Shown: positions 1 through 9,406, counted from the stretch's first letter. The stretch: 64,000 nt of DNA from Thermoactinomyces mirandus (GCF_013868055.1 NZ_JACEOL010000055.1:1-64000); one strand, 5' to 3'. Made by a program: numbers and translations. The notes: generated by a model not told the origin, from the letters alone.

Positions 1-21
1 GGGTTTGTCATCAATCTCAGA

Positions 22-39
22 GACGGCTATTAAGCCGTC
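22..39 (-). terminator. weak hairpin downstream of the LCP gene
   Basis: A perfect 7-bp stem (GACGGCT/AGCCGTC) with a 4-nt loop lies just past the stop codon of the minus-strand LCP gene. No T-run follows on the minus strand, so terminator function is only likely. Confidence 0.35.
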
Positions 40-48
40 ACTTTCAGA

Positions 49-1098
49 TTAAAACTGGTTTTCTGTCTCCGATGAATCGTCGTGATCCGAACCACCTTCC
101 TGCTCCTGGTTCTCAAGTGGAGGCAACTCCAGGTGTTCCCGTAATATTTGTTGAATTTTTTGGCGATCCTCTTTTGGCCAGATCAGAACAGCTCCTGCAC
201 CGGGGACATTTTCAGGGGTTGTTTTGATAACAAGGTTTTCAATGTTATTCTTTGGAATTTTGCGATAGATATCAGCCAAAGCCTTAAAGTTTTCCAGTTC
301 CAGACTGTGTTCGAAGTTGTCGCCGACAGCTTTCATCAGCTTTGAAAAGTTTCCGACCCCTTCAAAACCGGCAATTTTATCAATCAATTGTGTGACAACC
401 TCACGTTGTCGTTCGTTACGGCCCAAGTCGCCACGAGGATCTTGTTTGCGCATACGTACATAGGCAAGTGCCTCGGATCCGTTAAGTTCTTTAACACCGG
501 GTTCAAAGTAAACCATATCTCCGCCAATTGCCTGTTGATGAAATGGAAATTTAACATTTACCTCTACACCGCCAAGTGCGTCAACAATATCTTCAAATCC
601 CTGGAAGTTGATGCGTGCATAGTAGTCGACTGGAACATGCAGTAAATTTTCCAATGTTTTGCGGATATTAACAACTTGACCGACATCCTTTTTGTAACCC
701 CAGTAAGCGGCTGAGTTAAGTTTTGCTTTCATGCCATCCGTGTTGGCGATAGTGGCATAAGTATCGCGGGGAATGCTAAGTACTTTGGCACTGTTTGTTT
801 TGGGGTTTACTGCAATCAACATCATCACATCGGCGCGCCATACAGGGTCTGACCGTTTTCGCTGGTCAGTACCCAACAGCAAGATGGTAAAAGGTTCATC
901 CATTTGCACTTGCTTATCCCGCAAATCGGATTTTCCGAGATTGTTTTTTGTATTGGCAAAGACTCCCCAAATTTCAGATCCCAGATACAGACCTGCTCCT
1001 AAAAGAAGAAGAAGAACTAATGAAACAGTTCGTATAATCCATTTCTTGCGCCGTTTTTTTTTGACCCGACTGATGCGGCTCTGATCTACTCTTCTCAT
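49..1098 (-). CDS. LytR-CpsA-Psr (LCP) family cell-wall glycopolymer ligase
   Basis: Predicted LCP phosphotransferase, a family that attaches teichoic-acid-type or other undecaprenyl-linked glycopolymers to peptidoglycan outside the membrane. The 349-residue protein has a basic N-terminus, one membrane helix at about residues 22-43, and then the LCP domain. Visible family blocks are LLLGTDQR near residue 73, the RADVM Arg/Asp pair, SIPRDTY, the YYARINFQGF block with DALGGVEV, and AYVRMRKQDPRGDLGRNERQ, which carries the conserved Arg residues that bind the pyrophosphate lipid. The C-terminal tail is acidic and low complexity. Several paralogues are usual in Bacillales, so no subfamily name is given. 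It is transcribed alone, away from the subtilase. Confidence 0.9.
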   Translation of the reverse strand: MRRVDQSRISRVKKKRRKKWIIRTVSLVLLLLLGAGLYLGSEIWGVFANTKNNLGKSDLRDKQVQMDEPFTILLLGTDQRKRSDPVWRADVMMLIAVNPKTNSAKVLSIPRDTYATIANTDGMKAKLNSAAYWGYKKDVGQVVNIRKTLENLLHVPVDYYARINFQGFEDIVDALGGVEVNVKFPFHQQAIGGDMVYFEPGVKELNGSEALAYVRMRKQDPRGDLGRNERQREVVTQLIDKIAGFEGVGNFSKLMKAVGDNFEHSLELENFKALADIYRKIPKNNIENLVIKTTPENVPGAGAVLIWPKEDRQKIQQILREHLELPPLENQEQEGGSDHDDSSETENQF

Positions 1099-1483
1099 TT
1101 AAATCCCCACTTGCAGAAAATGTTTTCATTTAATGGTAGCATTCGTATTTCTGAACGATCAAGGGGATGACCGTATGTAAAGCTGTCATTCAATAGAAAT
1201 TAATTTTTGGGCAAAAACATAAGAAATCGCTACAAAACCGGTAATACAGATTAATAGAAAGGCACTTACTTGTATTTCCCATTTACGGCATCATCTAATC
1301 TTGGAAAAATATACGGTTGCTTCCGGCAATATTTTAAAAAATAATACTTACGGTATAAAAGACAGAAAATGTTCTATGCCGCTTATAAGGCTGGTCAGGA
1401 ATTGGCAAAGGAAACATATTTTCTCAGATGTCGTACTGATCGAGGAAACTGATGAATAATCTCAAAAATCCGGGAGTCTTCGA
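1099..1483. other. 385-bp intergenic stretch without a recognisable gene
   Basis: AT-rich sequence between the divergent LCP gene and a possible small ORF. Short ORFs here lack ribosome-binding sites. I see no confident promoter, repeat or RNA motif. Confidence 0.5.
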
Positions 1484-1660
1484 ATGAGTATAGAAAGAGC
1501 TGTTCCAGAAATCGTTATTTCCCATCCATTGGGGCTCATACCATATCACTTGAATTTGTCATTGCCGGAGGTTGATTGGATGAATACCGGGTATGTAATT
1601 AATGATTGGGAAAAATATTCATTCTTATTTGCAGACAAAAGAAAGTATGTCTACAACTAA
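1484..1660 (+). CDS. possible 58-residue protein of unknown function
   Basis: An ATG at 1484 follows GGGAG at 1472-1476 with a 7-nt spacer, which is a good start signal, and the frame stays open for 58 codons. The product contains SHPLGLIPYHLN and a Tyr/Lys-rich tail ending KRKYVYN. There is no membrane segment, Cys motif or domain that I recognise. It could be a real small gene or a chance ORF; the ribosome site is the only positive evidence. Confidence 0.3.
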   Translation: MSIERAVPEIVISHPLGLIPYHLNLSLPEVDWMNTGYVINDWEKYSFLFADKRKYVYN

Positions 1661-1741
1661 CTATTCTATATAATAAATTCACATGAATCTATAATTTTCT
1701 CAGTCCGTTTTTTGAAAATAATCGTACTTTTGGTGATAGAA

Positions 1742-3706
1742 ATGTTAAACAGACAACTAACGATCGGATTGATTCTTGTGGTATCCCTTTTTTGCACCGT
1801 ATTGCCCGCCGCTCAGAGCCAGATGGTGTACAGCAGCCGGAAAACCGGTCAGACATGGATTGTCAAATGGCGTACCAAGGTTCCGGCCTCCTTTTGGCGG
1901 CAAGCTGAACAAATTGGGAATGACGAGGAAGGAGTCTATCTCGTACGACTTCGGCAGGAAGCTGATGTGGAGAAATGGAGGCAAAGATGGAAAACGCATC
2001 CCGGAGTGGAGTATCTGCACCCAAATGTGCGTTATGACCCCGGATACCGTTTTGCAAACCGCAATCTGCTGTCGGCACCCGGTAAATCCTATTATTTATA
2101 TAAAACCCGATTTCCCCAGGCCTGGGATTTTTTTCAGCGCAAGGCTGATCTGAAAAAAGTAAAACCGATTACCGTAGCTGTTGTCGATACGGGAGTCGAT
2201 TTGTCCCATCCCATCCTGAAGCCCTTTCTGACAGAAGGAATTAACGTCAAGGATCCCCAGGCACCTCCGGAGGATCATTTTGGCCATGGAACCAAAGTGG
2301 CCGGTGTCATTGCCGCAACATGGGGGGTCAGGCATGGTCCGGCAGTCGGAGCAGGGAAAATAATGCCGATCAAAGTGATGGAAAATGGTGGGGACGGGGA
2401 AGTTTTCTATACGGTGAAGGGGATTCGTGAAGCGATCCGGCACAATGCCGATATTATTGTTTTGGCACAGGGAAGCTGGGCCTATTCGAGGATGATGGAA
2501 GAAGCCATTTCAGAGGCAGAGGAACAGGGGGTGCTGGTGGTTGCCGCAGTCGGCAATTCCGATTATGACTTGAATCAACAGCAATTGTATGACAGACCTT
2601 TGTATTATCCTGCTGCTTTTCCTTCCGTACTCTCGGTAGGGGCAGTTAATGTTGAGGGAAATCATTTTTCCATTTCCAATACCGGACCTGGTCTGGATCT
2701 GGTAGCACCTGGCGACATGATTTATACCACGACGATCAATGACAGCTTCTCGTTTGAATCGGGGACTTCATTTGCCGCACCGCAAGTTGCGGGGGCCGCA
2801 GCCCTGGTCTGGCAACTTCATCCGGATTATTCCGCCCGGGAAATCCGGATGCTGCTGAGCCAGACTGCTTCGAAACCTTCCCGTTCCCCGGAGTGGGATG
2901 AAAAGACAGGATTTGGAATTCTTAATGCATATCGCGCGCTTCGAACTACCGGAATAAATCCCGATCCGGGTGAGCCGAATGATTCCCCGCAACAGGCCAG
3001 GCTTTTTTCACTTTCACAGGAACTCGATCTGGTGCTGACCGAAGGAGATCAGGACTGGTATGTCCTGAATCTGGACCAGGCGGGTAAACTGCATATCGAT
3101 CTGGTCCATAACGGAAGCAAGGAAAAGGTTCAGCTTTTCGTTCACCAATTGCCGGCAAAAAGAAAGCAATCCTATTCCCTTTTACCCCAGGCAGGGAAAA
3201 ATCGGATCGAGATTTCTGTTCCAAAGGGAAAAACGTATTTCCGCTGGACCGTACCCCAAAAAGTTGCAGGTCAGGTCAAGCTGAAGTTTCATGTTACGTT
3301 TTCTGCGGCAGCAGACAACTATGAAAAAAATGACATGCTTTCCCAAGCCGCTCCATTGCCGGTAAAGGAAACAAAGGCGGTTTATGAAGCAACCATTTCC
3401 AAACAGGGGGATATCGACTGGTATCAAGTGGTATTAACAGAACCAGGCGATTTGAACATTTCTGTTCAACCAGGAACTCCACGCTTCGATCCGGTCATCT
3501 TCAAAGTACAAGCCGACAACTGGGAAAAAATGCGGTATGATGAAAAAAATGAGGGAGGAACGGAAACACTTCAGCTCAATGTGGAACCAGGCCAACTTTA
3601 TTTCCGGGTTACGGATTATGCAGGCAATCCGATTGATCGGCCTTACCAGATCGCCATTTCATTTGAACAGCGCGATTCTTCCATTTACGAAAACAAGAAG
3701 AAGTAG
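1742..3706 (+). CDS. secreted subtilisin-like serine protease (S8) with two PPC domains
   Basis: Extracellular subtilase. The start chosen is ATG 1742, preceded by GGTGAT; an upstream in-frame TTG at 1712 would put ten extra residues before the signal peptide. Numbering from that TTG: signal peptide to about residue 37, inhibitor-like propeptide about 46-108, then the S8 domain with catalytic Asp159 (VVDTGVDLSHP), His192 (FGHGTKVAG), oxyanion Asn282 (VGNSDYD) and Ser353 (SGTSFAAPQVAGA). Two bacterial pre-peptidase C-terminal domains follow, each opening with a PNDS/KND-type stretch and a GDxDWY motif (residues about 415-530 and 550-660). PPC domains are usually removed during secretion. All catalytic residues are present, so an active protease is expected. 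Confidence 0.93.
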   Translation: MLNRQLTIGLILVVSLFCTVLPAAQSQMVYSSRKTGQTWIVKWRTKVPASFWRQAEQIGNDEEGVYLVRLRQEADVEKWRQRWKTHPGVEYLHPNVRYDPGYRFANRNLLSAPGKSYYLYKTRFPQAWDFFQRKADLKKVKPITVAVVDTGVDLSHPILKPFLTEGINVKDPQAPPEDHFGHGTKVAGVIAATWGVRHGPAVGAGKIMPIKVMENGGDGEVFYTVKGIREAIRHNADIIVLAQGSWAYSRMMEEAISEAEEQGVLVVAAVGNSDYDLNQQQLYDRPLYYPAAFPSVLSVGAVNVEGNHFSISNTGPGLDLVAPGDMIYTTTINDSFSFESGTSFAAPQVAGAAALVWQLHPDYSAREIRMLLSQTASKPSRSPEWDEKTGFGILNAYRALRTTGINPDPGEPNDSPQQARLFSLSQELDLVLTEGDQDWYVLNLDQAGKLHIDLVHNGSKEKVQLFVHQLPAKRKQSYSLLPQAGKNRIEISVPKGKTYFRWTVPQKVAGQVKLKFHVTFSAAADNYEKNDMLSQAAPLPVKETKAVYEATISKQGDIDWYQVVLTEPGDLNISVQPGTPRFDPVIFKVQADNWEKMRYDEKNEGGTETLQLNVEPGQLYFRVTDYAGNPIDRPYQIAISFEQRDSSIYENKKK

Positions 3707-3821
3707 AAGCTAGTTTCAAGATGTGGCAGTACCATAAATCAGTTGTAATTCCTCAATCATTGGGTTATGCTATTGATGAATAAAAAAGGGATCTTGTAGA
3801 ATGACGTCGAGGATGAAAATA

Positions 3822-3850
3822 AAGCCTTTCCTCGAAGGAAAGGCTTTTTC
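3822..3850 (+). terminator. intrinsic terminator between subtilase gene and metK
   Basis: 10-bp perfect stem (AAGCCTTTCC/GGAAAGGCTT) with a 5-nt loop, followed by TTTCTATTT. It lies directly upstream of metK. I looked for an S-box (SAM) riboswitch in 3707-3822 and did not find its conserved core, so this is a simple terminator or an unrecognised attenuator. Confidence 0.7.
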
Positions 3851-3877
3851 TATTTGTCGAAGTTAGGGGGAGAATCA

Positions 3878-5077
3878 ATGTCAGCAACAAAACGCAGCCT
3901 TTTTACCTCTGAATCGGTAACGGTAGGCCATCCGGATAAAATATGTGATCAAATTTCTGATGCGATTCTGGATGCAATTATAGAGAAAGACCCAAATGCA
4001 CGTGTTGCTTGCGAAACTTCAGTAACAACAGGTTTGGTTCTGGTCAGTGGTGAAATTACTACTTCCTGTTATGTGGATATTCCAAAAATTGTCCGCAAAA
4101 CGATTGAGGACATTGGCTATACACGTGCAAAATACGGTTTTGATTCTGAAACCTGTGCTGTGCTTACCTCCATTGATGAACAATCCCCTGACATTGCCAT
4201 GGGGGTTGACGAAGCCTTTGAAAAACGGGAAGGCTCCATGACTGAAGAAGAAATTGAAGCGATCGGAGCAGGTGACCAGGGATTAATGTTTGGCTTTGCC
4301 TGCAATGAGACCGAAGAATTGATGCCGCTCCCGATTTCGCTTGCCCACAAGTTGGCCCGCCGGTTGCATAAAGTTCGGGTGGACGGAACGCTTCCCTATT
4401 TGCGTCCGGATGGGAAAACACAGGTTACGGTAGAATATGAAGGAGACCGTCCGGTCAGAATTGATGCCGTTGTTGTTTCTGCACAGCATGCTGAAAATGT
4501 TACACTGGAACAGATTAAAAAAGATCTGATAAAACATGTCATCATGCCGGTCGTTCCACAGGATATGCTGGATGATCGCACAAACATCTATATCAATCCA
4601 ACTGGCCGTTTCGTCATTGGCGGACCGCAGGGGGATGCCGGTTTGACAGGCCGCAAGATCATTGTCGACACCTATGGTGGTTATGCGCGTCATGGCGGAG
4701 GAGCCTTTTCCGGAAAAGATCCGACAAAAGTGGATCGTTCTGCTGCGTATGCAGCGCGTTATGTAGCCAAAAATATTGTGGCCGCAGGCCTGGCCGACAA
4801 ATGTGAGGTACAGCTTGCCTATGCGATCGGGGTAGCCCGTCCGGTTTCCATTCGAGTGGACACATTCGGTACCGGCAAAGTCAGTGAAGATAAACTTGTT
4901 GAATTGGTGAAAAAGCACTTTGACCTGCGTCCGGCCGGCATTATTCGCCAGCTGGATCTGCGCCGTCCAATTTATCGGCAGACAGCGGCATATGGCCACT
5001 TTGGACGGACAGATGTCGACTTGCCCTGGGAACACACTGATTTGGCAGACGTGTTAAGAGTGGAAGCAGGTTTATAA
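3878..5077 (+). CDS. metK: S-adenosylmethionine synthetase
   Basis: Makes S-adenosylmethionine from methionine and ATP in the cytoplasm. The start is ATG 3878, which has AGGGGGAG at the right distance; the in-frame TTG at 3854 lies inside the preceding terminator region. The 399-residue product has the three-domain MetK signatures: [16 protein letters not shown] at the N-terminus, [10 protein letters not shown], and [19 protein letters not shown] with its P-loop-like glycines. Length and motifs are those of a complete enzyme. It is monocistronic, with terminators on both sides. Confidence 0.97.
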   Translation: MSATKRSLFTSESVTVGHPDKICDQISDAILDAIIEKDPNARVACETSVTTGLVLVSGEITTSCYVDIPKIVRKTIEDIGYTRAKYGFDSETCAVLTSIDEQSPDIAMGVDEAFEKREGSMTEEEIEAIGAGDQGLMFGFACNETEELMPLPISLAHKLARRLHKVRVDGTLPYLRPDGKTQVTVEYEGDRPVRIDAVVVSAQHAENVTLEQIKKDLIKHVIMPVVPQDMLDDRTNIYINPTGRFVIGGPQGDAGLTGRKIIVDTYGGYARHGGGAFSGKDPTKVDRSAAYAARYVAKNIVAAGLADKCEVQLAYAIGVARPVSIRVDTFGTGKVSEDKLVELVKKHFDLRPAGIIRQLDLRRPIYRQTAAYGHFGRTDVDLPWEHTDLADVLRVEAGL

Positions 5078-5091
5078 AGGATAAGCGGATC

Positions 5092-5132
5092 AGAGAGCTT
5101 GTGGAATAAAATTCATCAGCTCTCTCTTTTTG
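5092..5132 (+). terminator. intrinsic terminator after metK
   Basis: 8-bp stem AGAGAGCT/AGCTCTCT around an 18-nt loop, followed by CTTTTTG and TTTTT. Confidence 0.75.
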
Positions 5133-5366
5133 TTTTTAAAAAAATGAACCACGCATTGTATTTTTTACAAAAATAGAAATATACACTATTAGAATGATTA
5201 GACGTACCATAGGGAGAAATTTGTTTGGCGGGTTCAGATTAAGGGAGTTATACATTTATAAAATCTAAAAAATTTGTCTTTATTCGATGGACATCTTATT
5301 TCATCCCCTTTTTTTTCATGGTAGAATTTAAATAGATGCACTATTGCAGCGGAAGGGGGGACTCCT

Positions 5367-6101
5367 TTGGGGAATGAGCAGTCCGGGTCAGAGAAAATGA
5401 CGAAAAATTCAGATCAATCACCTCCGATTCGGGTATTGATTGCCGATTCTGATTCAGGCTATCGGAATCGGATCAAATCAGCTCTGGATTATGAAAATGA
5501 TATTCTGTTGGTCGGCGAAAGTTCGAAGGGGAATGAGGTCCCTTTTCTTTGTGGAATGGTTCATCCGCATGTTGTCATTTTAAATCTGTATCTTCCGCAA
5601 ATCGATGGAGTGGAGATTACCTATCGCTTGAGTCAGATAATGCCGCAGACAAAAATACTTATTCTGGCTGATTGCGCAGATCCATATGTATTGGAAAGCA
5701 TTCGTCTTGGAGCTTCCGGATTTTTAGTAAAAAATACGCAAACGGAGATAGTGGTTGAGACAATCCGTGTCCTCGTGCGTGGTGATGTCTATATTCACCC
5801 CGCCCTGATGAAGGGGATGGTTCATGAACTCAGAAGGTTGAGCAGGGTGGAAGGAGCATTTTACTATCACTATGCAACCGTTCCCCATGTATCCTGGAAA
5901 GATATTTTGACATACAGGGAAATGGAAGTTTTAAGACTGATGGCACAGGGAAAAAATAACCGAACCATTGGTGAGCATCTGTTTATAAGTGAAAAAACCG
6001 TAAAAAATCATGTGAGCAATATTCTTTATAAATTAAACGTGCACGATAGAACCCAGGCGGTATTGCTTGCTATAAAGTATGGCTGGGTACAACTGATATA
6101 G
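5367..6101 (+). CDS. atypical NarL/FixJ-family response regulator lacking the phosphoacceptor Asp
   Basis: Two-domain regulator: receiver at about residues 21-140 and LuxR-type HTH at about 180-240 (TYREMEVLRLMAQGKN and SEKTVKNHVSNIL are typical). It starts at TTG 5367 behind GGAAGGGGGG. The receiver keeps the acidic pair (ADSDS, Asp27/Asp29) and the Lys of FLVKN (Lys122). The site that should read D in VVIxDxxxP is Asn73 (VVILNLYLPQIDG, codon AAT), and the conserved Thr/Ser switch is Ala101. Phosphorelay control therefore looks lost. It sits where B. subtilis has degU, upstream of comFA, but no histidine kinase gene is next to it. It probably regulates independently of phosphorylation; targets are unknown. 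Confidence 0.85.
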   Translation: MGNEQSGSEKMTKNSDQSPPIRVLIADSDSGYRNRIKSALDYENDILLVGESSKGNEVPFLCGMVHPHVVILNLYLPQIDGVEITYRLSQIMPQTKILILADCADPYVLESIRLGASGFLVKNTQTEIVVETIRVLVRGDVYIHPALMKGMVHELRRLSRVEGAFYYHYATVPHVSWKDILTYREMEVLRLMAQGKNNRTIGEHLFISEKTVKNHVSNILYKLNVHDRTQAVLLAIKYGWVQLI

Positions 6102-6169
6102 CATGGATGGCCGCAACAGTCACACTCCTTTCCTCGTGATCATACGATATTTCCAAGGAGGGCAGGTTT

Positions 6170-6601
6170 ATGGAACAGTGGGTTTTGTGGAGTGTCGCGT
6201 TGTATATTGCTCTCTTTTTCATCATTAAGTGGGTTTCGCGTTATCTTGGCGATTATTATCACAATAAAGCGGTTCATCTGGTTATTATCACAAAAAACAG
6301 CCAGCACGCTTTGGAATGGATGATCCGTTCCTATTATGTCTGGAACGGGACACAGGGAAAACCTGGTCAAATCACTTGCATTGATGCAGGCTCCAATGAT
6401 GATACCCTGTTTATTTTAAAACGGTTAAAGCAGCGATACCCCCGTTTGGATGTAATCTGTTTCAGTGAGGAACCTGACGTGGATGAAGCGATTTACCGCT
6501 GGCTTCAAACCCGGCAAAAAAATAATGATAAGCTGATCGTCATGGATTTAAGGGAACCTGATTCATCAGAAATTAAGGAATCGGAAGAAGGATTGGCATA
6601 A
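6170..6601 (+). CDS. short membrane-anchored, glycosyltransferase-2-like protein
   Basis: 143 residues with AAGGAGG at the start. One N-terminal membrane helix (about residues 4-22) is followed by a segment resembling the first half of a GT-A fold: VHLVIITKNSQ, then a helix, then ITCIDAGSNDDT, like the nucleotide-sugar-binding DxGSxDxT block of family 2 glycosyltransferases. The polypeptide stops soon after, so the acceptor half and catalytic base are absent. It lies between the degU-position regulator and comFA and has its own terminator. Function is unknown; a full-length glycosyltransferase is ruled out by length. Confidence 0.75.
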   Translation: MEQWVLWSVALYIALFFIIKWVSRYLGDYYHNKAVHLVIITKNSQHALEWMIRSYYVWNGTQGKPGQITCIDAGSNDDTLFILKRLKQRYPRLDVICFSEEPDVDEAIYRWLQTRQKNNDKLIVMDLREPDSSEIKESEEGLA

Positions 6602-6603
6602 AA

Positions 6604-6636
6604 AATCGGGTCCGTATTGCGACCTGATTTTTTTTG
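6604..6636 (+). terminator. intrinsic terminator upstream of comFA
   Basis: 9-bp stem AATCGGGTC/GACCTGATT (one G-T pair) with an 8-nt loop, followed by TTTTTT. comFA starts 16 nt further on, so comFA is either read through or has a promoter I cannot see. Confidence 0.75.
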
Positions 6637-6651
6637 CAGGAGTGAAAAAGG

Positions 6652-8328
6652 ATGATGCTCTATTATTACCGTTTGGAAGGCGAGAAGAAAGGTTGCATAA
6701 GTTTGGACCCGGCAGTCGATCTGTGGTACTGGAAGAAACAGGGCCAAAGATTGGATTGCATATATCGGGCACGTTCTGTAAAAGAAGCATGGTCTTGCAT
6801 ACAAAGGAAAAAAACGGGCAACGCTACGGTTCTCCGGCTGGAGGAACTGCAACCTGCCGAAGAACCGGCAGTCCGCCGGTGTCTGAAAAAGGCAGGAACC
6901 CTGTTTTCCCTGCTAGTCGGGAGGGGCCTGTTGTGGCAGGAAGTGATCCAGTGGGTGGAGAAACATCAATTGGAAGTAAATTCCACAGAACTCAGAAAGA
7001 TTTTGCAAGTTCTTCTGCTGCAAGGAAAGTGTGAACTGAAACCAGGAGTTGTTCAGCGTGGTTCAGTCCGCAAGTGGCGGTGCGAGCGATGCCTCTATCA
7101 GGGTAGTGAAATCAGGGTATCTGCCTGCTCGACGTGCGGAGAAGAGTGTGCCGTTTGCGAACACTGCATCTTGATGGGGCGTTCCCGGGCCTGTACGCCA
7201 TTTTTTCTGTTCCAGCCCGTTTGGGAGAAACCGGATGCGGCCTTGTCCCCGCCGTTGCCAATTTCTCTGACCCGGTATCAGGAAAACGCAATGATGGAAA
7301 TAAAAAGGGAACTGGAAAAGAACAGAAAGCAAATACTGGTCTGGGCTGTAACCGGAGCCGGGAAAACGGAATTAATGCTGCCGATTGTGAAGAAGTGGCT
7401 CGATCAGGGGAAAAGGGTGTTATGGGCGACTCCACGCAAAGATGTTGTGCTGGAACTGTTTCCCCGTCTGAAGGCAGCACTGGCAGGGCACCGGGTGATT
7501 GCCCTGTACGGGGGATCAGACCAGCGCTTTACCCCGTCAGCATTTGTTCTTGCCACTTGTCATCAGGTTTGGAGATTTTACCGTTTTTTTGACTTGATGA
7601 TCATCGATGAAGTGGATGCCTTTCCGCTGTATGGGGATGTCGCTTTGGAAGCCGGACTCCATCGGGCCCTTTTTGCCGGCGGGCAGCAAATCCTGTTGAC
7701 AGCAACGCCGCCTGATCACTGGCAACGATTCGCAAAAAACAGGAAATTGCCAACCGTTATTTTGCCGGTTCGGTATCATGGAATGCCGCTTCCGCTTCCG
7801 CAACTGTTTCGGGAAACGGGATTGTGGGCCAAAATGTCTCAAAAAAGGAGTATCCGCGTGCTGGCCCGGTTTTTGCAACAACTGGATCAGCAGCATGGAC
7901 AAGCCCTGATTTTTGTCCCCAGAATTCAGGATGTTCACCTGGTTATTTCATGGCTTAAGGAACATTCGCCACATCATTTTAAGAAAGCAAAAGGCGTATA
8001 TTCCCGACATCCGCAACGTGAAAAAATCATACAGGAATATCGGGACGGAAAATGGACGGTGCTGGTGACAACTACCATTCTGGAACGGGGAGTTACCGTG
8101 CCCAGATGCCATGTACTTGTTCTGGGGGCCGAACATCCCGTTTTTGACGAGACCGCCCTTGTACAGATTGCAGGGCGTGTCGGGAGAAGTGCGAATTATC
8201 AAAAAGGAGTTGTCTGGTTTCTTGCCCAGGAAAGGACGGATGCACAGCGGCAAGCGCAAAAAAGGATAAAGAAATTAAATGAATTTGTGCAAAAAGAAGG
8301 AATTGGACAAAAAGGAGCGTATATGTGA
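6652..8328 (+). CDS. comFA: ComFA competence DNA-translocating ATPase/helicase
   Basis: DEAD-box-like ATPase of the DNA-uptake machine, thought to help pull transforming single strands through ComEC. ATG 6652 follows AGGAGTG. Motifs in order: a four-Cys-type zinc module around residues 143-180 (CERCLY, CSTCGEEC, CEHC), Walker A VTGAGKTELML near residue 234, Walker B IIDEVDAFP, motif III LTATPP, and motif VI QIAGRVGRS near the C-terminus. At 558 residues it is somewhat longer than the B. subtilis protein because of an extra N-terminal region. comFC follows immediately; no comFB-like gene lies between them. Confidence 0.93.
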   Translation: MMLYYYRLEGEKKGCISLDPAVDLWYWKKQGQRLDCIYRARSVKEAWSCIQRKKTGNATVLRLEELQPAEEPAVRRCLKKAGTLFSLLVGRGLLWQEVIQWVEKHQLEVNSTELRKILQVLLLQGKCELKPGVVQRGSVRKWRCERCLYQGSEIRVSACSTCGEECAVCEHCILMGRSRACTPFFLFQPVWEKPDAALSPPLPISLTRYQENAMMEIKRELEKNRKQILVWAVTGAGKTELMLPIVKKWLDQGKRVLWATPRKDVVLELFPRLKAALAGHRVIALYGGSDQRFTPSAFVLATCHQVWRFYRFFDLMIIDEVDAFPLYGDVALEAGLHRALFAGGQQILLTATPPDHWQRFAKNRKLPTVILPVRYHGMPLPLPQLFRETGLWAKMSQKRSIRVLARFLQQLDQQHGQALIFVPRIQDVHLVISWLKEHSPHHFKKAKGVYSRHPQREKIIQEYRDGKWTVLVTTTILERGVTVPRCHVLVLGAEHPVFDETALVQIAGRVGRSANYQKGVVWFLAQERTDAQRQAQKRIKKLNEFVQKEGIGQKGAYM

Positions 8329-8329
8329 G

Positions 8330-9052
8330 ATGAAGTGGTGGCCATCTCTCTTTCCGGCATTTCGCAGCTGCTGGTTTTGCTCGTCTCCGATGCGGGGAAT
8401 GGTGGCGGCATCGGTGGTGGAGCATATTTGTCCGGTTTGTCGGGAGCAATTGGTCATACTCGGGGAATCCATTTGTCCCATCTGCGGCCGCTTCATGCCT
8501 GGCAGCCGTGACACTATCTGTTTGGATTGCAATCGTTTAAACCCGTGTGAAAGGGTGGTCAATCGAAGCGCAATCGTGTATACTGATTTGGTCAAAGAAT
8601 GGGTGCAAACCTTCAAATATTGCGGCAAGGAAAGTCTGGCCCTGCCGATGGGAAACTGGATGACAGAAGTTGTCAAGAAACGTTATCGGGGAAAAGGGAT
8701 TTCGTTGATCACTTATGTTCCGATGCATGGAGAAAGGCAAAGGCAACGCGGCTTCAATCAGGCTGAACGCCTGGCAAAAGTGATCGGAAAAAACCTGTGG
8801 CTTCCGGTTCGGCCCTTGTTGCAAAGAAAGAAGGCAACTGCACCACAAAGCAAACGTACACGCCAGGAAAGGCTGTTGGCTGTCACCAATGCCTTTGCGC
8901 CGGGAAAAGGCATGCCTGACAGGGATTGCAGCAGACAGACGGTACTGATTGTGGATGACGTTTATACTACGGGTGCCACGATCAGAGCTTGCGGGAGAGT
9001 CTTGCGGGAGAATGGTTTCAGGCAAGTTTTTTCAGTTACGTTTGCCAGGTAA
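8330..9052 (+). CDS. comFC: ComFC / phosphoribosyltransferase-like competence protein
   Basis: ComFC/GntX family protein required for transformation, acting with ComFA. The chosen start is ATG 8330, one base past the comFA stop; another in-frame ATG at 8279 lies inside comFA. The N-terminus has paired Cys clusters (CWFC, CPVC, CPICG, CLDC) forming a double zinc ribbon. The C-terminal two thirds is a type I PRTase-like fold with VPMHGERQRQRGFNQAE and the PRPP-loop-like VLIVDDVYTTGAT. Translationally coupled to comFA. Confidence 0.92.
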   Translation: MKWWPSLFPAFRSCWFCSSPMRGMVAASVVEHICPVCREQLVILGESICPICGRFMPGSRDTICLDCNRLNPCERVVNRSAIVYTDLVKEWVQTFKYCGKESLALPMGNWMTEVVKKRYRGKGISLITYVPMHGERQRQRGFNQAERLAKVIGKNLWLPVRPLLQRKKATAPQSKRTRQERLLAVTNAFAPGKGMPDRDCSRQTVLIVDDVYTTGATIRACGRVLRENGFRQVFSVTFAR

Positions 9053-9130
9053 GTATAGAATCGGGAAAACTGGTCAACACCTGTAAATAGGTATTTTTAA
9101 AAGATAGTAATCTTTAAGGAGAGTTGAAAG

Positions 9131-9406
9131 ATGAACAAAACCGAATTGATAGAAAAAGTGGCCGAAAGGACCAACAAAACGAAAAAAGAGGCTGGAATCG
9201 TGATCGACAGTGTTTTGAAAACCATTTCCGAAGCTTTGAAAAATGGAGACAAAGTGACACTGATCGGATTTGGCAACTTTGAAGTACGCGAGTATGCAGC
9301 CCGAAAAGGCCGCAACCCGCAAACCGGGGAAGAAATGCACATTGAGGCAAGAAAAGCCCCGGCCTTCAAACCAGGCAAGCATTTAAAAGATCTGATTAAT
9401 GGATAA
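9131..9406 (+). CDS. hup: HU-family DNA-binding protein
   Basis: 91-residue histone-like nucleoid protein that bends and wraps DNA as a dimer. It begins [14 protein letters not shown] and carries the beta-arm signature [21 protein letters not shown] with the intercalating Pro, then [14 protein letters not shown] precedes the ATG. A terminator follows, so it is transcribed as a unit or at the end of the comF operon. Confidence 0.96.
   Translation: MNKTELIEKVAERTNKTKKEAGIVIDSVLKTISEALKNGDKVTLIGFGNFEVREYAARKGRNPQTGEEMHIEARKAPAFKPGKHLKDLING

Noticed and set aside
3707-3877. S-box (SAM) riboswitch upstream of metK
   Set aside because: The hairpin at 3822-3846 is a plain terminator; the conserved S-box core upstream of it is missing.
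4283-5035. 250-codon minus-strand ORF inside metK
   Set aside because: No ribosome site or domain; metK on the plus strand accounts for the conservation, and this is a long shadow frame.
9074-9382. Minus-strand ORFs over hup
   Set aside because: Complementary shadow frames of a strongly conserved HU gene.
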